A DNA stretch of 61,112 nucleotides from Arthrobacter sp. SO3 (GCF_020532825.1 NZ_MQTS01000192.1:19960-81071); one strand, 5' to 3'. Numbered from the stretch's first letter, positions 36,324 to 45,934 are shown. Notes: generated by a model not told the origin, from the sequence alone. Translations and numbers: made by a program.

Positions 36324-36455
36324 GGGACATGCCCTCCGGGTGCGCCCGGGCCCAGACATGTCCCCTCGGTCACGTGGGACATGCCCTCCCCTGGCGGCGG
36401 CAAGTGGACATAGTGACAATATGTCCAACGCTGCACGGCAGGACTGGGCATGTCC
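36324..36455. promoter_or_regulatory. Array of GGACATG-type motifs upstream of the dioxygenase-like gene
   Basis: GGGACATGCCC occurs twice (36324-36334 and 36376-36386), AGACATGTCCC at 36354-36364, TGGACAT...ATGTCCA as a spaced inverted repeat at 36405-36427, and GGGCATGTCC at 36446-36455. Each is a near-palindrome around CATG. Looks like clustered operator sites for one dimeric repressor. Confidence 0.55.
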
Positions 36456-36472
36456 ATGGAGGTGCTGCTGGA

Positions 36473-36499
36473 CCCGCGGGCACATGCCGTGCCCGCGGG
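36473..36499. terminator. Hairpin downstream of the amino-acid permease gene
   Basis: Perfect 11-bp arms CCCGCGGGCAC / GTGCCCGCGGG around ATGCC, 15 bases past the permease stop on the minus strand. No T-run. Confidence 0.5.
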
Positions 36500-36513
36500 C
36501 CCTCCGTGAGCTT

Positions 36514-37953
36514 CTACGCCGGGCCGGCACCCACGGTGGCGTCTTCAGCTGCCGCCACGGTTTCGGCGGCCCTGGTCTCGCCGGTTTCAGCGGCCGGTTC
36601 CTTCCCGCCGTTCCTGCGGTACCGCCAGAGGCCGATACCGACCACGACGGCGGCGAGGGCCAGGGAGAGCAGCAGTGATTCCCGGGTGGTATCCAGAATG
36701 ACCATGCCGATCAGCAGCGCCACGATGCTGATGATGGCAACCCAGGTCAGGTAGGGGAACAGCCACATCTTCAGCTGGAGGTCCTTGGCCGCCGCGCCCA
36801 TCCGGCGGCGCAGGATCAGCTGCGAGCCGGCGATCACGAGCCAGACGAACAGGGCAATGGCCCCTGAGGTGTTGACCAGGAACAGGAACACGGTGTCCGG
36901 GGCGATGTAATTCAGGCCCACGGTGACGAAGCCCACCACGGTGGAGGCCAGGACGGCGGCCGCCGGAACGCCGCGCTTGGAGATCCGCATCCAGGACCGC
37001 GGCGCGTCGCCGCGGCGGGATAGCGAGAACAGCATCCGGCTGGCGGTGTACAGGCCGGAGTTGAGGCAGGACAGCACGGAGGTCAGCACGACGATGTCCA
37101 TGATGGCGCCGGCCCCGGGGATGCCGAACAGTTCGATGACGGCAACATACGGGCTCTTCGCCACGGAGGCGGAGTTCCAGGGCAGCAGGGTGACCACCAC
37201 CGCGATGGAGCCGATGTAGAAGACGAGGATGCGCCAGACGGTGGACTTCACGGCCTTTTTGACCGCATCGACCGGGTTTTCCGATTCCCCGGCGGCGATG
37301 GTGGCGATTTCAGCACCAAAGAAGGAGAACACGACCACAAGGATGCCCGCCAGCACGGCGCCCGGACCGTTGGGCATAAAGCCGCCGTTGTCGAGCAGGT
37401 TGCTCACGCCGGGGGCCGGAACGCCCGGGATGAGGCCCAGGATTGCCGCGACGCCGAAGAGCAGGAACAGTGCGATCGCCGCGACCTTGATGGAGGCGAA
37501 CCAGAATTCGAACTCACCGAAGGACTTCACCGAGCCCAGGTTGGTCAGGGTCAGCAGCACCATCAGCAGCAGCGCCCAAACCCACTGGTCGATGCCGGGC
37601 ACCCAGCGGTGCATGATCGCCGCGCCGGCCGTCGCCTCGATGCCCAGCACGATGATCCAGAACCAGGCGTACAGCCAGCCGATGCTGAATCCGGCCCAGC
37701 GGCCCAGGGCCTTGTCAGCGTAGGTTGAGAACGAGCCGGTTTCGGGGTTGGCCGCGGCCATCTCGCCAAGCATCCGCATGACCAGGATAACGACGAGTCC
37801 CGCCGCAGCGTAGGCGACCAGGATGCCCGGGCCCGCCTGCTGGATCGCGGCGCCGGAGCCGACAAACAGGCCGGCACCAATCACCCCCGCGATGGCGATC
37901 ATAGACAGATGCCTGGGTTTCAGGGACTTGGAGAGCTGCTGGTCAGCCTGCAT
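36514..37953 (-). CDS. APC-superfamily amino-acid permease
   Basis: 479 aa from ATG at 37953, twelve membrane helices. KPRHLSMIAIAGVIGAGLFVGSG is the amino-acid transporter signature, and FFGAEIATIAAGESENPVDAV matches the GABA/aromatic permease (GabP/CycA) branch. It imports an amino acid with H+. Substrate not determinable by eye. Confidence 0.92.
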   Translation of the reverse strand: MQADQQLSKSLKPRHLSMIAIAGVIGAGLFVGSGAAIQQAGPGILVAYAAAGLVVILVMRMLGEMAAANPETGSFSTYADKALGRWAGFSIGWLYAWFWIIVLGIEATAGAAIMHRWVPGIDQWVWALLLMVLLTLTNLGSVKSFGEFEFWFASIKVAAIALFLLFGVAAILGLIPGVPAPGVSNLLDNGGFMPNGPGAVLAGILVVVFSFFGAEIATIAAGESENPVDAVKKAVKSTVWRILVFYIGSIAVVVTLLPWNSASVAKSPYVAVIELFGIPGAGAIMDIVVLTSVLSCLNSGLYTASRMLFSLSRRGDAPRSWMRISKRGVPAAAVLASTVVGFVTVGLNYIAPDTVFLFLVNTSGAIALFVWLVIAGSQLILRRRMGAAAKDLQLKMWLFPYLTWVAIISIVALLIGMVILDTTRESLLLSLALAAVVVGIGLWRYRRNGGKEPAAETGETRAAETVAAAEDATVGAGPA

Positions 37954-38208
37954 GAAGCGCCGTCCTTCGTGGATTGTTTGGATCCGCGGTGGATCGTGAA
38001 AACTTGTGTGGCGGACCACATTGACGTCTCACAGTAAGCCCGGCACGGAGGCGTCCGTTCTGTGCAATCCCACAAATGACGGGCCGGCATTGCGGGCACA
38101 GGTCCAGGAAATGGGCGTAGGAGGCAAAAGATGTTGCCTCACGGACAATTATGAAATGTGCCTGAAACCACTGCTTCAGGCTCCCGCGGAGCGGGCCGGG
38201 CCGCCGAC

Positions 38209-38958
38209 TCAGTAGTCCGGGTTGCTCGGCACCACCAGGCCGGTCTCGTAGGCGTAGACCACCGCCTGCACCCGGTCGCGCAGATGGAGCTTGCTGAGGA
38301 TCCGCCTCACGTGCGTTTTAACCGTGGCTTCGGAAAGGAAGTACCGGTGCGCAATCTCGGCGTTCGAGAGCCCCTCGGCCATCGCCCCGAGCATCTCGGT
38401 TTCGCGCGCGGTGAGGTCCTCCAGCAGCGGATCCTTGGCCGGCCTGGCCCCGGCGGGGGATCCCGGTCCGGGGGCGTCCCCGGACTGGCCGGTGCCCGCC
38501 CCGTCGCCCCGGACATACTCTTCCAGCAGCCGCCGGGTGACGCGCGGCGCCACCACCGCGTCCCCGCTCGCCACCACCCGGACGGCACTGATCAGTTCGG
38601 CCGGCGCCACGTCCTTGAGCAGGAAGGCCGAGGCCCCGGCCTGGAGCCCGGCGAAGGCGTACTCGTCCAGGTCGAAGGTGGTGAGGATGATGACCTTGGC
38701 GTGGGCTCCGGATGCGGTGATCGCCCGGGTGGCCTCGATCCCGTCCAGCACCGGCATCCGCACGTCCATCAGCACGACGTCGGGGGCGAGGTCCCGGACC
38801 TGGCCCACCGCTTCGGCGCCGTCGGCGGCCTCGCCCACAACGCTCAGGTCATCCTCGCCCTCCAGGATCAGGCGGAAGCCCATCCTCAGGAGCGGCTGGT
38901 CATCCGCCAGCAGGATGCGGATCGGTCCGGTCCCGGCCATCGGTTGCCCTTCACTCAT
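38209..38958 (-). CDS. NarL/LuxR-family response regulator
   Basis: 249 aa. Receiver domain with acidic pair (LLADDQPLLRMG), phospho-acceptor Asp in VVLMDVRMP and Lys in FLLKDVAP; a Gly/Pro-rich linker (about residues 155-178); LuxR helix-turn-helix with LSNAEIAHRYFLSEATVKTH. It partners with the histidine kinase gene 6 bases upstream and closes a four-gene operon with an ABC-2 exporter. Confidence 0.95.
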   Translation of the reverse strand: MSEGQPMAGTGPIRILLADDQPLLRMGFRLILEGEDDLSVVGEAADGAEAVGQVRDLAPDVVLMDVRMPVLDGIEATRAITASGAHAKVIILTTFDLDEYAFAGLQAGASAFLLKDVAPAELISAVRVVASGDAVVAPRVTRRLLEEYVRGDGAGTGQSGDAPGPGSPAGARPAKDPLLEDLTARETEMLGAMAEGLSNAEIAHRYFLSEATVKTHVRRILSKLHLRDRVQAVVYAYETGLVVPSNPDY

Positions 38959-38964
38959 GTGCCC

Positions 38965-40281
38965 TCACTTCCCGTTGTCGCCGTTCCAGTGCAGCACGGC
39001 GTGCACGCGCCAGCCGTGCTCGGCGCTGCGTCCCGCCTCGACGGTGCCCGCGTAGATGCGGGCCCGCTCCAGCATTCCGGCGAGGCCCTGGCCGGTGCCC
39101 ACGGACCCCGAATCACGTGCCCCCGCCGCTGCCGCGCCGCCCGAACCGACGGAGCCCCTGCCGTCGTCGACGACGTCGATGGTGACCGCGGATCCGTCCC
39201 GGACGACCGCCACGTCCACCCGCCCCAGGGAACGTCCGTAGCGCAGCACGTTCGTGAGTGACTCCTGCACGATCCGGTAGACCGTCAGCTGGAACGCCGC
39301 GTCGTCCGGCAGCGACGGGCCGGTATGCGAATAGTGCAACGGGAGGCCCGCAGTGCGGAAACCTTCCAGCAGTTTGCCCAGGTTGTCCCCTGCCACGAGC
39401 GGCTCACGCGGAGCCTGCCCGGGGGCGGCATCCTCACGCAGCACACCGAGGACACGGCGCATGTCCGCCAGCGCGGTGCGGCCGGTGCGGGAGAGTTCGC
39501 CGAGTACCTCCGCCGCCCGCGCCGGGTCCTTCTTGAGCACGACGGCGGCCCCGTCCGAAAGGCTGATCATCACGGTGAGGGAATGCGCCACGACGTCGTG
39601 CATTTCGCGGGCGATCCGGTTCCGTTCCGTGACTGACGCGAGCCGCCCTGCCCTCGCGGCCCAGGCTGCAATCTCCTGCTCGTGCGCGCGCCGCTGCCGG
39701 ACCGAGACGCCGATTCCGGTGGCGATGACGTTGGAGAGGGCAATGCTGACGCAGGCCGCGATGCTGCTGATCAGCTGGAAGTTCTCCGGCGTGTTCATAC
39801 CCATGTCCGGCAGCCGGCCATCCAGCGGGCCGACGGCCAGCCGGACGTACAGCAACACCAGCGGCGCTGTGGCCGCCGCGAGGCACCCCAGGGCGAAACG
39901 CCGGCTGCGCACCACTGCCACCGCGTAGAGCGCAAACCACAGCCCGGCGGAGACGTTGGAGCCCCACGGGTGCAGCAGGGTCACGCCGGCTTCCAGCGCA
40001 GCCACCACGGCTACCACCGGTACCGGATGGCTCCGCCGGAACGACAGCGCCACTGCGGCTGCTGCGAGCAGCACGGCCGCCGGCCAGACGCCGTCGTGCA
40101 CTGATTCCACGGCTGTGGGGATGACCAGGAGCAGATAACAGGCCACGACAACGGCATCCATGGCCCGCGGATGCTGGAACAGGTAGCGCCGGATCCGGCC
40201 CCTCCGCCGGGCGGTGATCTCAGCGAAGGACGCGTCAGCCTGGCTGGCTGGCGCGTCCTTCACGGTGACTGCATCGATCAT
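38965..40281 (-). CDS. Sensor histidine kinase (HisKA_3 type)
   Basis: 438 aa. Four to five N-terminal membrane helices, dimerisation/phosphotransfer motif IAREMHDVVAHSLTVM (phospho-His), then an ATPase domain with NVLRYGRSLGRV, DVVDDGRG and GQGLAGMLERARI. Little extracellular loop, suggesting sensing within the membrane or through the linked ABC exporter. Upstream on the same strand are the two ABC genes. Confidence 0.94.
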   Translation of the reverse strand: MIDAVTVKDAPASQADASFAEITARRRGRIRRYLFQHPRAMDAVVVACYLLLVIPTAVESVHDGVWPAAVLLAAAAVALSFRRSHPVPVVAVVAALEAGVTLLHPWGSNVSAGLWFALYAVAVVRSRRFALGCLAAATAPLVLLYVRLAVGPLDGRLPDMGMNTPENFQLISSIAACVSIALSNVIATGIGVSVRQRRAHEQEIAAWAARAGRLASVTERNRIAREMHDVVAHSLTVMISLSDGAAVVLKKDPARAAEVLGELSRTGRTALADMRRVLGVLREDAAPGQAPREPLVAGDNLGKLLEGFRTAGLPLHYSHTGPSLPDDAAFQLTVYRIVQESLTNVLRYGRSLGRVDVAVVRDGSAVTIDVVDDGRGSVGSGGAAAAGARDSGSVGTGQGLAGMLERARIYAGTVEAGRSAEHGWRVHAVLHWNGDNGK

Positions 40282-40311
40282 GCTCTGAGCCTAGACGGTG
40301 AGCCGGCGGGC

Positions 40312-41202
40312 CTAGACGTCCCGCTTTTTCAGCAGCACGGCGGCCAGGACCACGGGGATGACGACCCAGGCGCCCAGCACCAGGGCGGCCTGCCAGGCCT
40401 CCAGGGTGTCCGGGACGTGCTGCACGGCTGTCATCGGGTCGACCGTGTTGCCGGGCAGGTACTTGCGGGCCTGGACGAAGAAATCGCCCGGGATCAGCTG
40501 GAAGGCGATCGGTGCCACGAAGAACAGCCCGACCAGACTCATGATGCCGCCGGCTGAGTTGCGGATCAGCGACCCCAGGGCCATGCCGATCGCGGCAACG
40601 GCCGCAACGTAGACGCTGTTGACGAGCAGCATCTTGACTGACTGCGAGCTGGCGAGGTCCAGCTTGAGGCCGTAGTTGTCCAGGATCGGCAGCGACACCA
40701 GGCCGGCCAGGAACACGGAGGCCGCGGTGAGGACGAACGCCGTCAACATGACCACGAGCAGTTTGGCGGCGAACGCCGGGATCCGCTTCGGGACGGCCGC
40801 GAAGGTGGAGCGGGCCATGCCCGTGGTGAACTCGGAACTCATCAGCAGCACACCGAGGGAGCCCAGGATCAACTGGGCGAACGCGATGCCGGAGGTGGGG
40901 ACGCCGACGGCGAGATCCCCGCCCTGGGCGGCGAAGGCAGCGGCAGCTTGCGGATCGGTGGCCGCGGCCTCGGAGAACTGACCCGTTCCCCAGGCGGAGA
41001 GGGCGCCGAAGCCAACAACTACCAGGACGGTGCAGCCGAGCAGGATCAGGGTGGACAGGAGGGTGCGGAACTTGATGATTTCCGAATTCAGCACGCGCAG
41101 AAAACTGGGGCCCGGGCCGGTGCTGGTTCCCGGCAGCTTGCCGGCAGGGTCACCGGCGGCGTGCGCGCCGTGGCGGGAGGGATCTAGGGTGGTGGAACTC
41201 AT
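40312..41202 (-). CDS. ABC-2-type exporter permease
   Basis: 296 aa, six membrane helices with a large first extracellular loop, and VLLMSSEFTTGMARSTFAA, typical of ABC-2 permeases. An N-terminal hydrophilic leader of about 35 residues precedes PSFLRVLNSEIIKFRT. Three bases after the ATPase gene, so co-translated; probably exports a lipid-like or antibiotic compound sensed by the linked kinase. Confidence 0.88.
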   Translation of the reverse strand: MSSTTLDPSRHGAHAAGDPAGKLPGTSTGPGPSFLRVLNSEIIKFRTLLSTLILLGCTVLVVVGFGALSAWGTGQFSEAAATDPQAAAAFAAQGGDLAVGVPTSGIAFAQLILGSLGVLLMSSEFTTGMARSTFAAVPKRIPAFAAKLLVVMLTAFVLTAASVFLAGLVSLPILDNYGLKLDLASSQSVKMLLVNSVYVAAVAAIGMALGSLIRNSAGGIMSLVGLFFVAPIAFQLIPGDFFVQARKYLPGNTVDPMTAVQHVPDTLEAWQAALVLGAWVVIPVVLAAVLLKKRDV

Positions 41203-41205
41203 GGC

Positions 41206-42150
41206 TTAGTTGCCTCCGGACTGGACGGGGGCGGCGGCACCCGTGGCGATCAGCGAGTGGTATTCGACCTCATCCTTGGTCAGTTCCATGTAGGCCTCCT
41301 CAAGGCTGGCCTGAAGCGGGGTGAGTTCGTAGATCATGACGTGGCCGTCCAGGGCAGTGCGGGCGATCCGGCGCGGGTCCAGGCCCGTGACCTCGAGCAG
41401 TTCATTGTCCTGTAGCTCCACGGAGACGCCGTCGCCGGCGAGCAGGTGCATCAGCTGGTCCGGCTGGTCGGTGCGGACGCGGGTGCGGATCCGGCCCTTG
41501 CCGTTGATGATGTCCTGGATCGGCGCGTCGGCGATGATCCTGCCGCGGCCGATCACGATCAGGTGGTCCGCGGTGACGGCCATTTCGCTCATCAGGTGGC
41601 TGGAGAGGAACACGGTGCGACCCTCGGACGCCAGATGCCTGACGAGATTGCGGACCCAGACGACACCCTCGGGATCCAGGCCGTTGACGGGCTCGTCAAG
41701 GATGACGGTCTGCGGGTCGCCGAGGAGCGCCGCGGCGATGCCGAGCCGCTGTCCCATGCCGAGCGAGAAGCCGCCGACCTTCTTTTTGGCCACATCGGCC
41801 AGGCCCGTCATTTCGATGACTTCGTGCACGCGTCGCTTGGGAATGCTGTGGGTGGCGGCCATTGCCAGGAGGTGGTTGTAGGCCGAGCGGCTCGTGTGGA
41901 CGGCCTTGGCGTCAAGCAGGGCGCCGACGTCGCGCAGCGGCGCGGCGTGCTGGGCGAACGGGGTGCCGTTGACGGTGACGGTGCCCGACGTCGGCCGGTC
42001 CAGCCCCATGATCATGCGCATGGTGGTGGACTTACCGGCTCCGTTCGGGCCCAGGAAGCCGGTGACCCGGCCGGCTTCGACGGTGAAGTTGACCCCGGCG
42101 ACGGCGGTCTTGTCGCCGTAAACTTTGGTCAGGCCTCGTGCTTCGATCAT
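41206..42150 (-). CDS. ABC-2-type exporter ATPase
   Basis: 314 aa. Walker A GPNGAGKSTT, signature FSLGMGQRLGIAAALL, Walker B TVILDEPVNGLD, switch-region SSHLMSEM. The C-terminal extension (residues about 215-310) is the usual regulatory tail of drug or bacteriocin exporters. AAAGGA precedes the ATG at 42150. Heads the ABC-HK-RR operon. Confidence 0.94.
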   Translation of the reverse strand: MIEARGLTKVYGDKTAVAGVNFTVEAGRVTGFLGPNGAGKSTTMRMIMGLDRPTSGTVTVNGTPFAQHAAPLRDVGALLDAKAVHTSRSAYNHLLAMAATHSIPKRRVHEVIEMTGLADVAKKKVGGFSLGMGQRLGIAAALLGDPQTVILDEPVNGLDPEGVVWVRNLVRHLASEGRTVFLSSHLMSEMAVTADHLIVIGRGRIIADAPIQDIINGKGRIRTRVRTDQPDQLMHLLAGDGVSVELQDNELLEVTGLDPRRIARTALDGHVMIYELTPLQASLEEAYMELTKDEVEYHSLIATGAAAPVQSGGN

Positions 42151-42282
42151 GGAAGCGTTCCTTTAGCTAGCGGTGGGTTTGGCGTACACACCACGCTACC
42201 GAGCCGGGGAGCCGAATTCGCCGGTCCCAGGGATGATTCAGGGTCGGATCAGGGTAGTCCGGGAGGATGACGGCGCCGGCTG

Positions 42283-43788
42283 TCAGGATGCCGGCGAGTA
42301 GGGCGAGTAGTAGGTCAGGGCGCCCGGCAGGACCGAGAATTCAACGCCGCGCACCCCCGGCATGACTTCGCCGTCCACCGCGAGGACCATCGTGGTGTCC
42401 CCCGGTTCGACCCGGATACTCCTGGTTTCACTGAGGTGGGTGATTCCGGAGGTGGCGACGGTCCCGGTCAGCACGGACCACAGCAGCCGGAGCCGGGCGA
42501 AGGATTCGTCTGCGGTGATCATCCTGAGGTCGAAGACACCGTCGTCCAGGACAGGCCGGACCAGGGGGGCATGGTCGCGGGGGTAGTAGCGTCCGCGGCC
42601 GATGTAGAGGATCCAGAGTTTGTGCCGCACGCCGTCGACGATCAGGGTGGTGGGCGTCCCGGCGGCGAAGGTCCGGAACATGGCGACGACGCCGGCCAGG
42701 GGTTTGCCGAGGGCCGGCTGGAGCAGTTCGCGCCGGCGGACCAGGTTCGGGTAGAGGCCGATGCTGGCGGTGTTAAGCATGGTCACCTGCACCTGTTCCG
42801 GGCCGCCGGGAAGACCGCGCTCCACGGCCACCCGGCCCAGATCCGCCCGTGCCGCCTCGCCGCGGGAGGCGGCTTCAACGGCGGCCGTGAGGCTGGGGGT
42901 CCCGGCGTCGCGGGCGAAATGGTTCAGCGTTCCGCCCGGCAGGACCAGGAGCGGAAGGGAATGTTCGACGGCGGTCGCTGCCGCCGTGCCGACCGTTCCG
43001 TCCCCGCCCCAGACGCCCAGAGCCACGACTCCGGGCCGGCTGGCGACCCGGGAGATCCCCGCTGCAATGTCCTTCTCCCGGCCAATTTCATGTATATACG
43101 CCTTGGGGAATACCTTTTGGAGGGCGGCTGCCGTCTCCTCAGCGTAGGATCCGCCCAGGGTGTTGACCGCGATCCCCAGGCCCTCACCCTCCGGGAGCTC
43201 CGCGGCCTTCACGGCGGTCCGCCTGACCTCGGGGAAGGGCGGCCGGACCGGCCACCATTTCCGCGTCATTATGGCCGCCCCCGCCCCGATCGCCGACCCG
43301 AAGACGACATCGGAGGGCCAGTGCGCGCCGGTGTGAACCCTGGAGTAGGCCACGCCCGCTGCGAGGGGGGCCAGCGCGGCGCCGAGCGCCGGCCGCACAA
43401 GGCCCACGCCGAGGGTGAACGCCACGGCCGAGGCGGAGTGGCCCGAGGGCATCGAGGAGCTTGTGGGCTGGGGATGGACAAACCTGAAGGCCGGCAGGTG
43501 CTCCGGCAGCGGCCGGGCGCGAGGCAGCAGCGTCTTGAAGCCCACATTCGTCACCGCGGAGGCCACGGCCTGCGCCAGCACCCCGTGGAGGGCCGCCCGC
43601 CGTGTCCGCCCGGGGAAGAAGGCCATCACGGCGGCGATGCCGAACCAGAGCTTGCCCTTGTTCGCCGCGGCGGAAAGCCGCCGGAAGAGCTCGTCATGGT
43701 GGCCCCCGGGGAGGTCGGATATGGCGCGTACAAGTTTCCGGTCCAGCTTCCCCAGCCGTCGCGGCGCCTTCTTCAGCATGCTGCGCAT
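42283..43788 (-). CDS. PAP2 phosphatase fused to a diacylglycerol-kinase-type lipid kinase
   Basis: 501 aa, two enzymes in one chain. Residues about 1-180 form a PAP2 phosphatase with SSMPSGHSASAVAF and YSRVHTGAHWPSDVVFGS. Residues about 195-495 form a DAGK-catalytic domain with the nucleotide loop VWGGDGTVGTAAA and GGTLNHFARD. The fusion could dephosphorylate a lipid phosphate and rephosphorylate or exchange it; such fusions are common in actinobacteria. Adjacent to the exporter operon but separately transcribed. Confidence 0.9.
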   Translation of the reverse strand: MRSMLKKAPRRLGKLDRKLVRAISDLPGGHHDELFRRLSAAANKGKLWFGIAAVMAFFPGRTRRAALHGVLAQAVASAVTNVGFKTLLPRARPLPEHLPAFRFVHPQPTSSSMPSGHSASAVAFTLGVGLVRPALGAALAPLAAGVAYSRVHTGAHWPSDVVFGSAIGAGAAIMTRKWWPVRPPFPEVRRTAVKAAELPEGEGLGIAVNTLGGSYAEETAAALQKVFPKAYIHEIGREKDIAAGISRVASRPGVVALGVWGGDGTVGTAAATAVEHSLPLLVLPGGTLNHFARDAGTPSLTAAVEAASRGEAARADLGRVAVERGLPGGPEQVQVTMLNTASIGLYPNLVRRRELLQPALGKPLAGVVAMFRTFAAGTPTTLIVDGVRHKLWILYIGRGRYYPRDHAPLVRPVLDDGVFDLRMITADESFARLRLLWSVLTGTVATSGITHLSETRSIRVEPGDTTMVLAVDGEVMPGVRGVEFSVLPGALTYYSPYSPAS

Positions 43789-43834
43789 CCGACCACCTTA
43801 CTGCCAGCGCGGGCCGGAAACATATGCCGGAAGC

Positions 43835-45022
43835 CTAGCCGGCGCGCAAGGGTTTCGCGGCGCCGGCGAGCAGCAGTGCACCAAGAATCGGAAACATGAT
43901 GGTCAGCAGCGCCACCCGGATTCCCACCAGGTCGCCGAGGTAGCCCAGCAGCGGCGGCCCGGCCAGGAAGGCGATGTACCCGATCGTGGATACGACCGAC
44001 ACGCGGGCGGCGGCGTATCTGGGATCGTCAGCCGCAGCCGACATGCCCATCGGGAACGCGAGGGCAGCCCCGGCTCCCCAGAGAACCGCACCGGCCGTGG
44101 CCAGCCAGAGGTTGCCTGCCAGCACGAAGAGCCCCAGCCCGGCCGCGGCGGCGGCCATGCTGGCACGGAGCACCGCCACCCGGCCGTAGACGTCGATCGC
44201 CCGCCCGCCGAAGAAGCGCACCGCGGTCATGGCCAGGACAAAGGCCGCAAACAGCAGCGCACCGGTGGATTCCGAGGCCTCCAGTCCGTCGACGGCGGCT
44301 TTCGCGATCCAGTCATTGCCTGCGCCCTCGGTGAGGGTCGCCCCCAACACCACCACGCCAATCAGCAGCGTGCGCCCGTCCCGCCAGGCCGAGCGGGCCT
44401 TGGGTTCCTTCGGCTCCCCGGCATGCGGCGCGGGTGCCGGGGTGTGCGGCAGGAAGTAGCGCGGGGCAAAGAGTGTCAGCACGGCGACGACGCCGGCGAT
44501 CACCAGCAGGTGCGCCGGCAGCCCGACCCCGAGTCCCGCCAGGCCGGCGCCAATCAGGGCGCCCAGGAACGCGCCGCCACTGAAGGCGGCGTGGAACTGC
44601 GGCATGATGGTGCGCCCGAGCTGGTGTTCGACGTCGGCGCCTTCGATGTTCTGGGACACGTCCCAGAGCCCGACTCCCATGCCGAAGAAGAACAGGGCAA
44701 TGGCCGTTCCCGGAACGGACTCCGCCAGCAGCGCGAGCGACACACCGACGCCGGCCGCGGCGGCGAGGAGGCCTGCGCCCCGCACGGCGTTGGCCGTCCC
44801 GATCCGTCCCACCACGGCGCCGGCGGTGGGCAGTGCGATCAGGGACCCTGCCGCCACGCACAGCAGCAGGGTTCCCATCTGCCCCGAGGAGATGTGCAGG
44901 ATGTCCGTCACCGCGGGGATACGGGCGGCCCAGCTGGCGAACACGAGCCCGTTGATCCCGAAAATCAGGAAGGTCGCCGCGGCAGCGGCCTTGAGCTGAG
45001 GGCGGGTTGCTGTCTTGGTCAT
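43835..45022 (-). CDS. MFS transporter
   Basis: 395 aa, twelve membrane helices. FGINGLVFASWAARIP at the start and FFGMGVGLWDVSQNIEG resemble the sugar/fucose-type or YcaD-like MFS group. ATG at 45022 overlaps the DeoR stop (ATGA), so it is translated with its regulator. Substrate unknown; the DeoR partner suggests a sugar or sugar phosphate. Confidence 0.88.
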   Translation of the reverse strand: MTKTATRPQLKAAAAATFLIFGINGLVFASWAARIPAVTDILHISSGQMGTLLLCVAAGSLIALPTAGAVVGRIGTANAVRGAGLLAAAAGVGVSLALLAESVPGTAIALFFFGMGVGLWDVSQNIEGADVEHQLGRTIMPQFHAAFSGGAFLGALIGAGLAGLGVGLPAHLLVIAGVVAVLTLFAPRYFLPHTPAPAPHAGEPKEPKARSAWRDGRTLLIGVVVLGATLTEGAGNDWIAKAAVDGLEASESTGALLFAAFVLAMTAVRFFGGRAIDVYGRVAVLRASMAAAAAGLGLFVLAGNLWLATAGAVLWGAGAALAFPMGMSAAADDPRYAAARVSVVSTIGYIAFLAGPPLLGYLGDLVGIRVALLTIMFPILGALLLAGAAKPLRAG

Positions 45023-45798
45023 ACGATCACTGCTTCCACCGAGTGTTGGGCGAGCTGGTCAAGTTCTTCGGGACTGAATTGCCGGTCTGTCACGAGGACG
45101 TCCACGGCATCGAGGGACGCGACGAGCGCGACGGCGCTGGCGTTCCATTTGGTGCCCGAGCAGGCGACGATCACCCGGCCCGCGGATTCCAGGCCGGCCC
45201 GTTTCACGGCCGCATCGTCCAGGTCGTGGGCCAACAGTCCGTCCCGCAGGTTCAGGGCGCAGGGCGTGACCACGGCCGCATCAAACCTCAACGAACGAAT
45301 GTTGGATTCCGTCATCGGTCCACGGAAGGACAGTTCCCCGGCGATCAGGCTCCCGCCGGGCAACAGGAGTTCGGGACGCCGGCCGGCGGCCGGGCCACCT
45401 TCGGCCAGTACGTTGACGGCCCGCAACGACATCGGCATCAGGGTCATGTCCCGCTGCCGCAACTGGCGGGCCACCTCGGTGGCCGTGGTGCCGCTGTCCA
45501 GCCAGACGTGCCCGCGGTCCTTGAGCAGCGCGGCAACGCCCGCTGCGATCCGCACCTTCACCGCGTGGTCCTCGAGTTCGCGCTGCCCGTACTCGGGGTT
45601 CCCGCCGCGCAGCACGAGGCTGCGGGCGCCGCCGTGGACCCGTTTGAGGACTCCGTGGAGTTCCAGGACATCCAGGTCGCGCCGGATCGTGGCACCCGAG
45701 GCGCCGCATACGGTCATGAGCTCGTTGACCGTCACATCCTCCCGGTGGCGCAGCAGGTCAGCGATGCGCCGGTGCCGCTCCTCACTACTCATGTACAA
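45019..45798 (-). CDS. DeoR/GlpR-family repressor
   Basis: 259 aa. The helix-turn-helix (SEERHRRIADLLRHREDVTV; ASGATIRRDLDVLELHG) is followed by a DeoR C-terminal sugar-phosphate sensor domain with HVWLDSGTTATEVARQL. Such repressors release DNA on binding a phosphorylated sugar. The gene precedes an MFS gene in the same operon and has a palindrome in front. Confidence 0.93.
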   Translation of the reverse strand: MYMSSEERHRRIADLLRHREDVTVNELMTVCGASGATIRRDLDVLELHGVLKRVHGGARSLVLRGGNPEYGQRELEDHAVKVRIAAGVAALLKDRGHVWLDSGTTATEVARQLRQRDMTLMPMSLRAVNVLAEGGPAAGRRPELLLPGGSLIAGELSFRGPMTESNIRSLRFDAAVVTPCALNLRDGLLAHDLDDAAVKRAGLESAGRVIVACSGTKWNASAVALVASLDAVDVLVTDRQFSPEELDQLAQHSVEAVIV

Positions 45799-45810
45799 AT
45801 GCTAATGGAG

Positions 45811-45828
45811 AATGATCATTTAATCATT
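45811..45828. promoter_or_regulatory. Palindrome upstream of the DeoR gene
   Basis: AATGAT-CATTTA-ATCATT, 13 bases before the DeoR ATG, in an AT-rich patch. A likely autoregulatory operator overlapping the promoter. Confidence 0.6.
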
Positions 45829-45865
45829 ATCTGCGCAAAACGTGGTCCGGCGGCAGGGCAGACAG

Positions 45866-45928
45866 CAACGCGGGGTCACATCGGGCCCATCCTGAACCTC
45901 CGGACGGGCGCGATGTGACCCCGCGTTG
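45866..45928. repeat. 63-bp palindromic dispersed repeat, copy B
   Basis: 20-bp perfect outer arms (AGCAACGCGGGGTCACATCG and its complement, slightly wider than the 63-bp core) with a GGCCCAT/GGGCG interior. Located downstream of the lactate dehydrogenase gene. Confidence 0.87.
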
Positions 45929-45934
45929 CTGGGA

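Noticed and set aside
43415..45805. 796-residue plus-strand frame opposite the PAP2/kinase, MFS and DeoR genes
   Set aside because: Spans three real minus-strand genes and reads as low-complexity Arg/Gly/Ala; shadow of codon bias.
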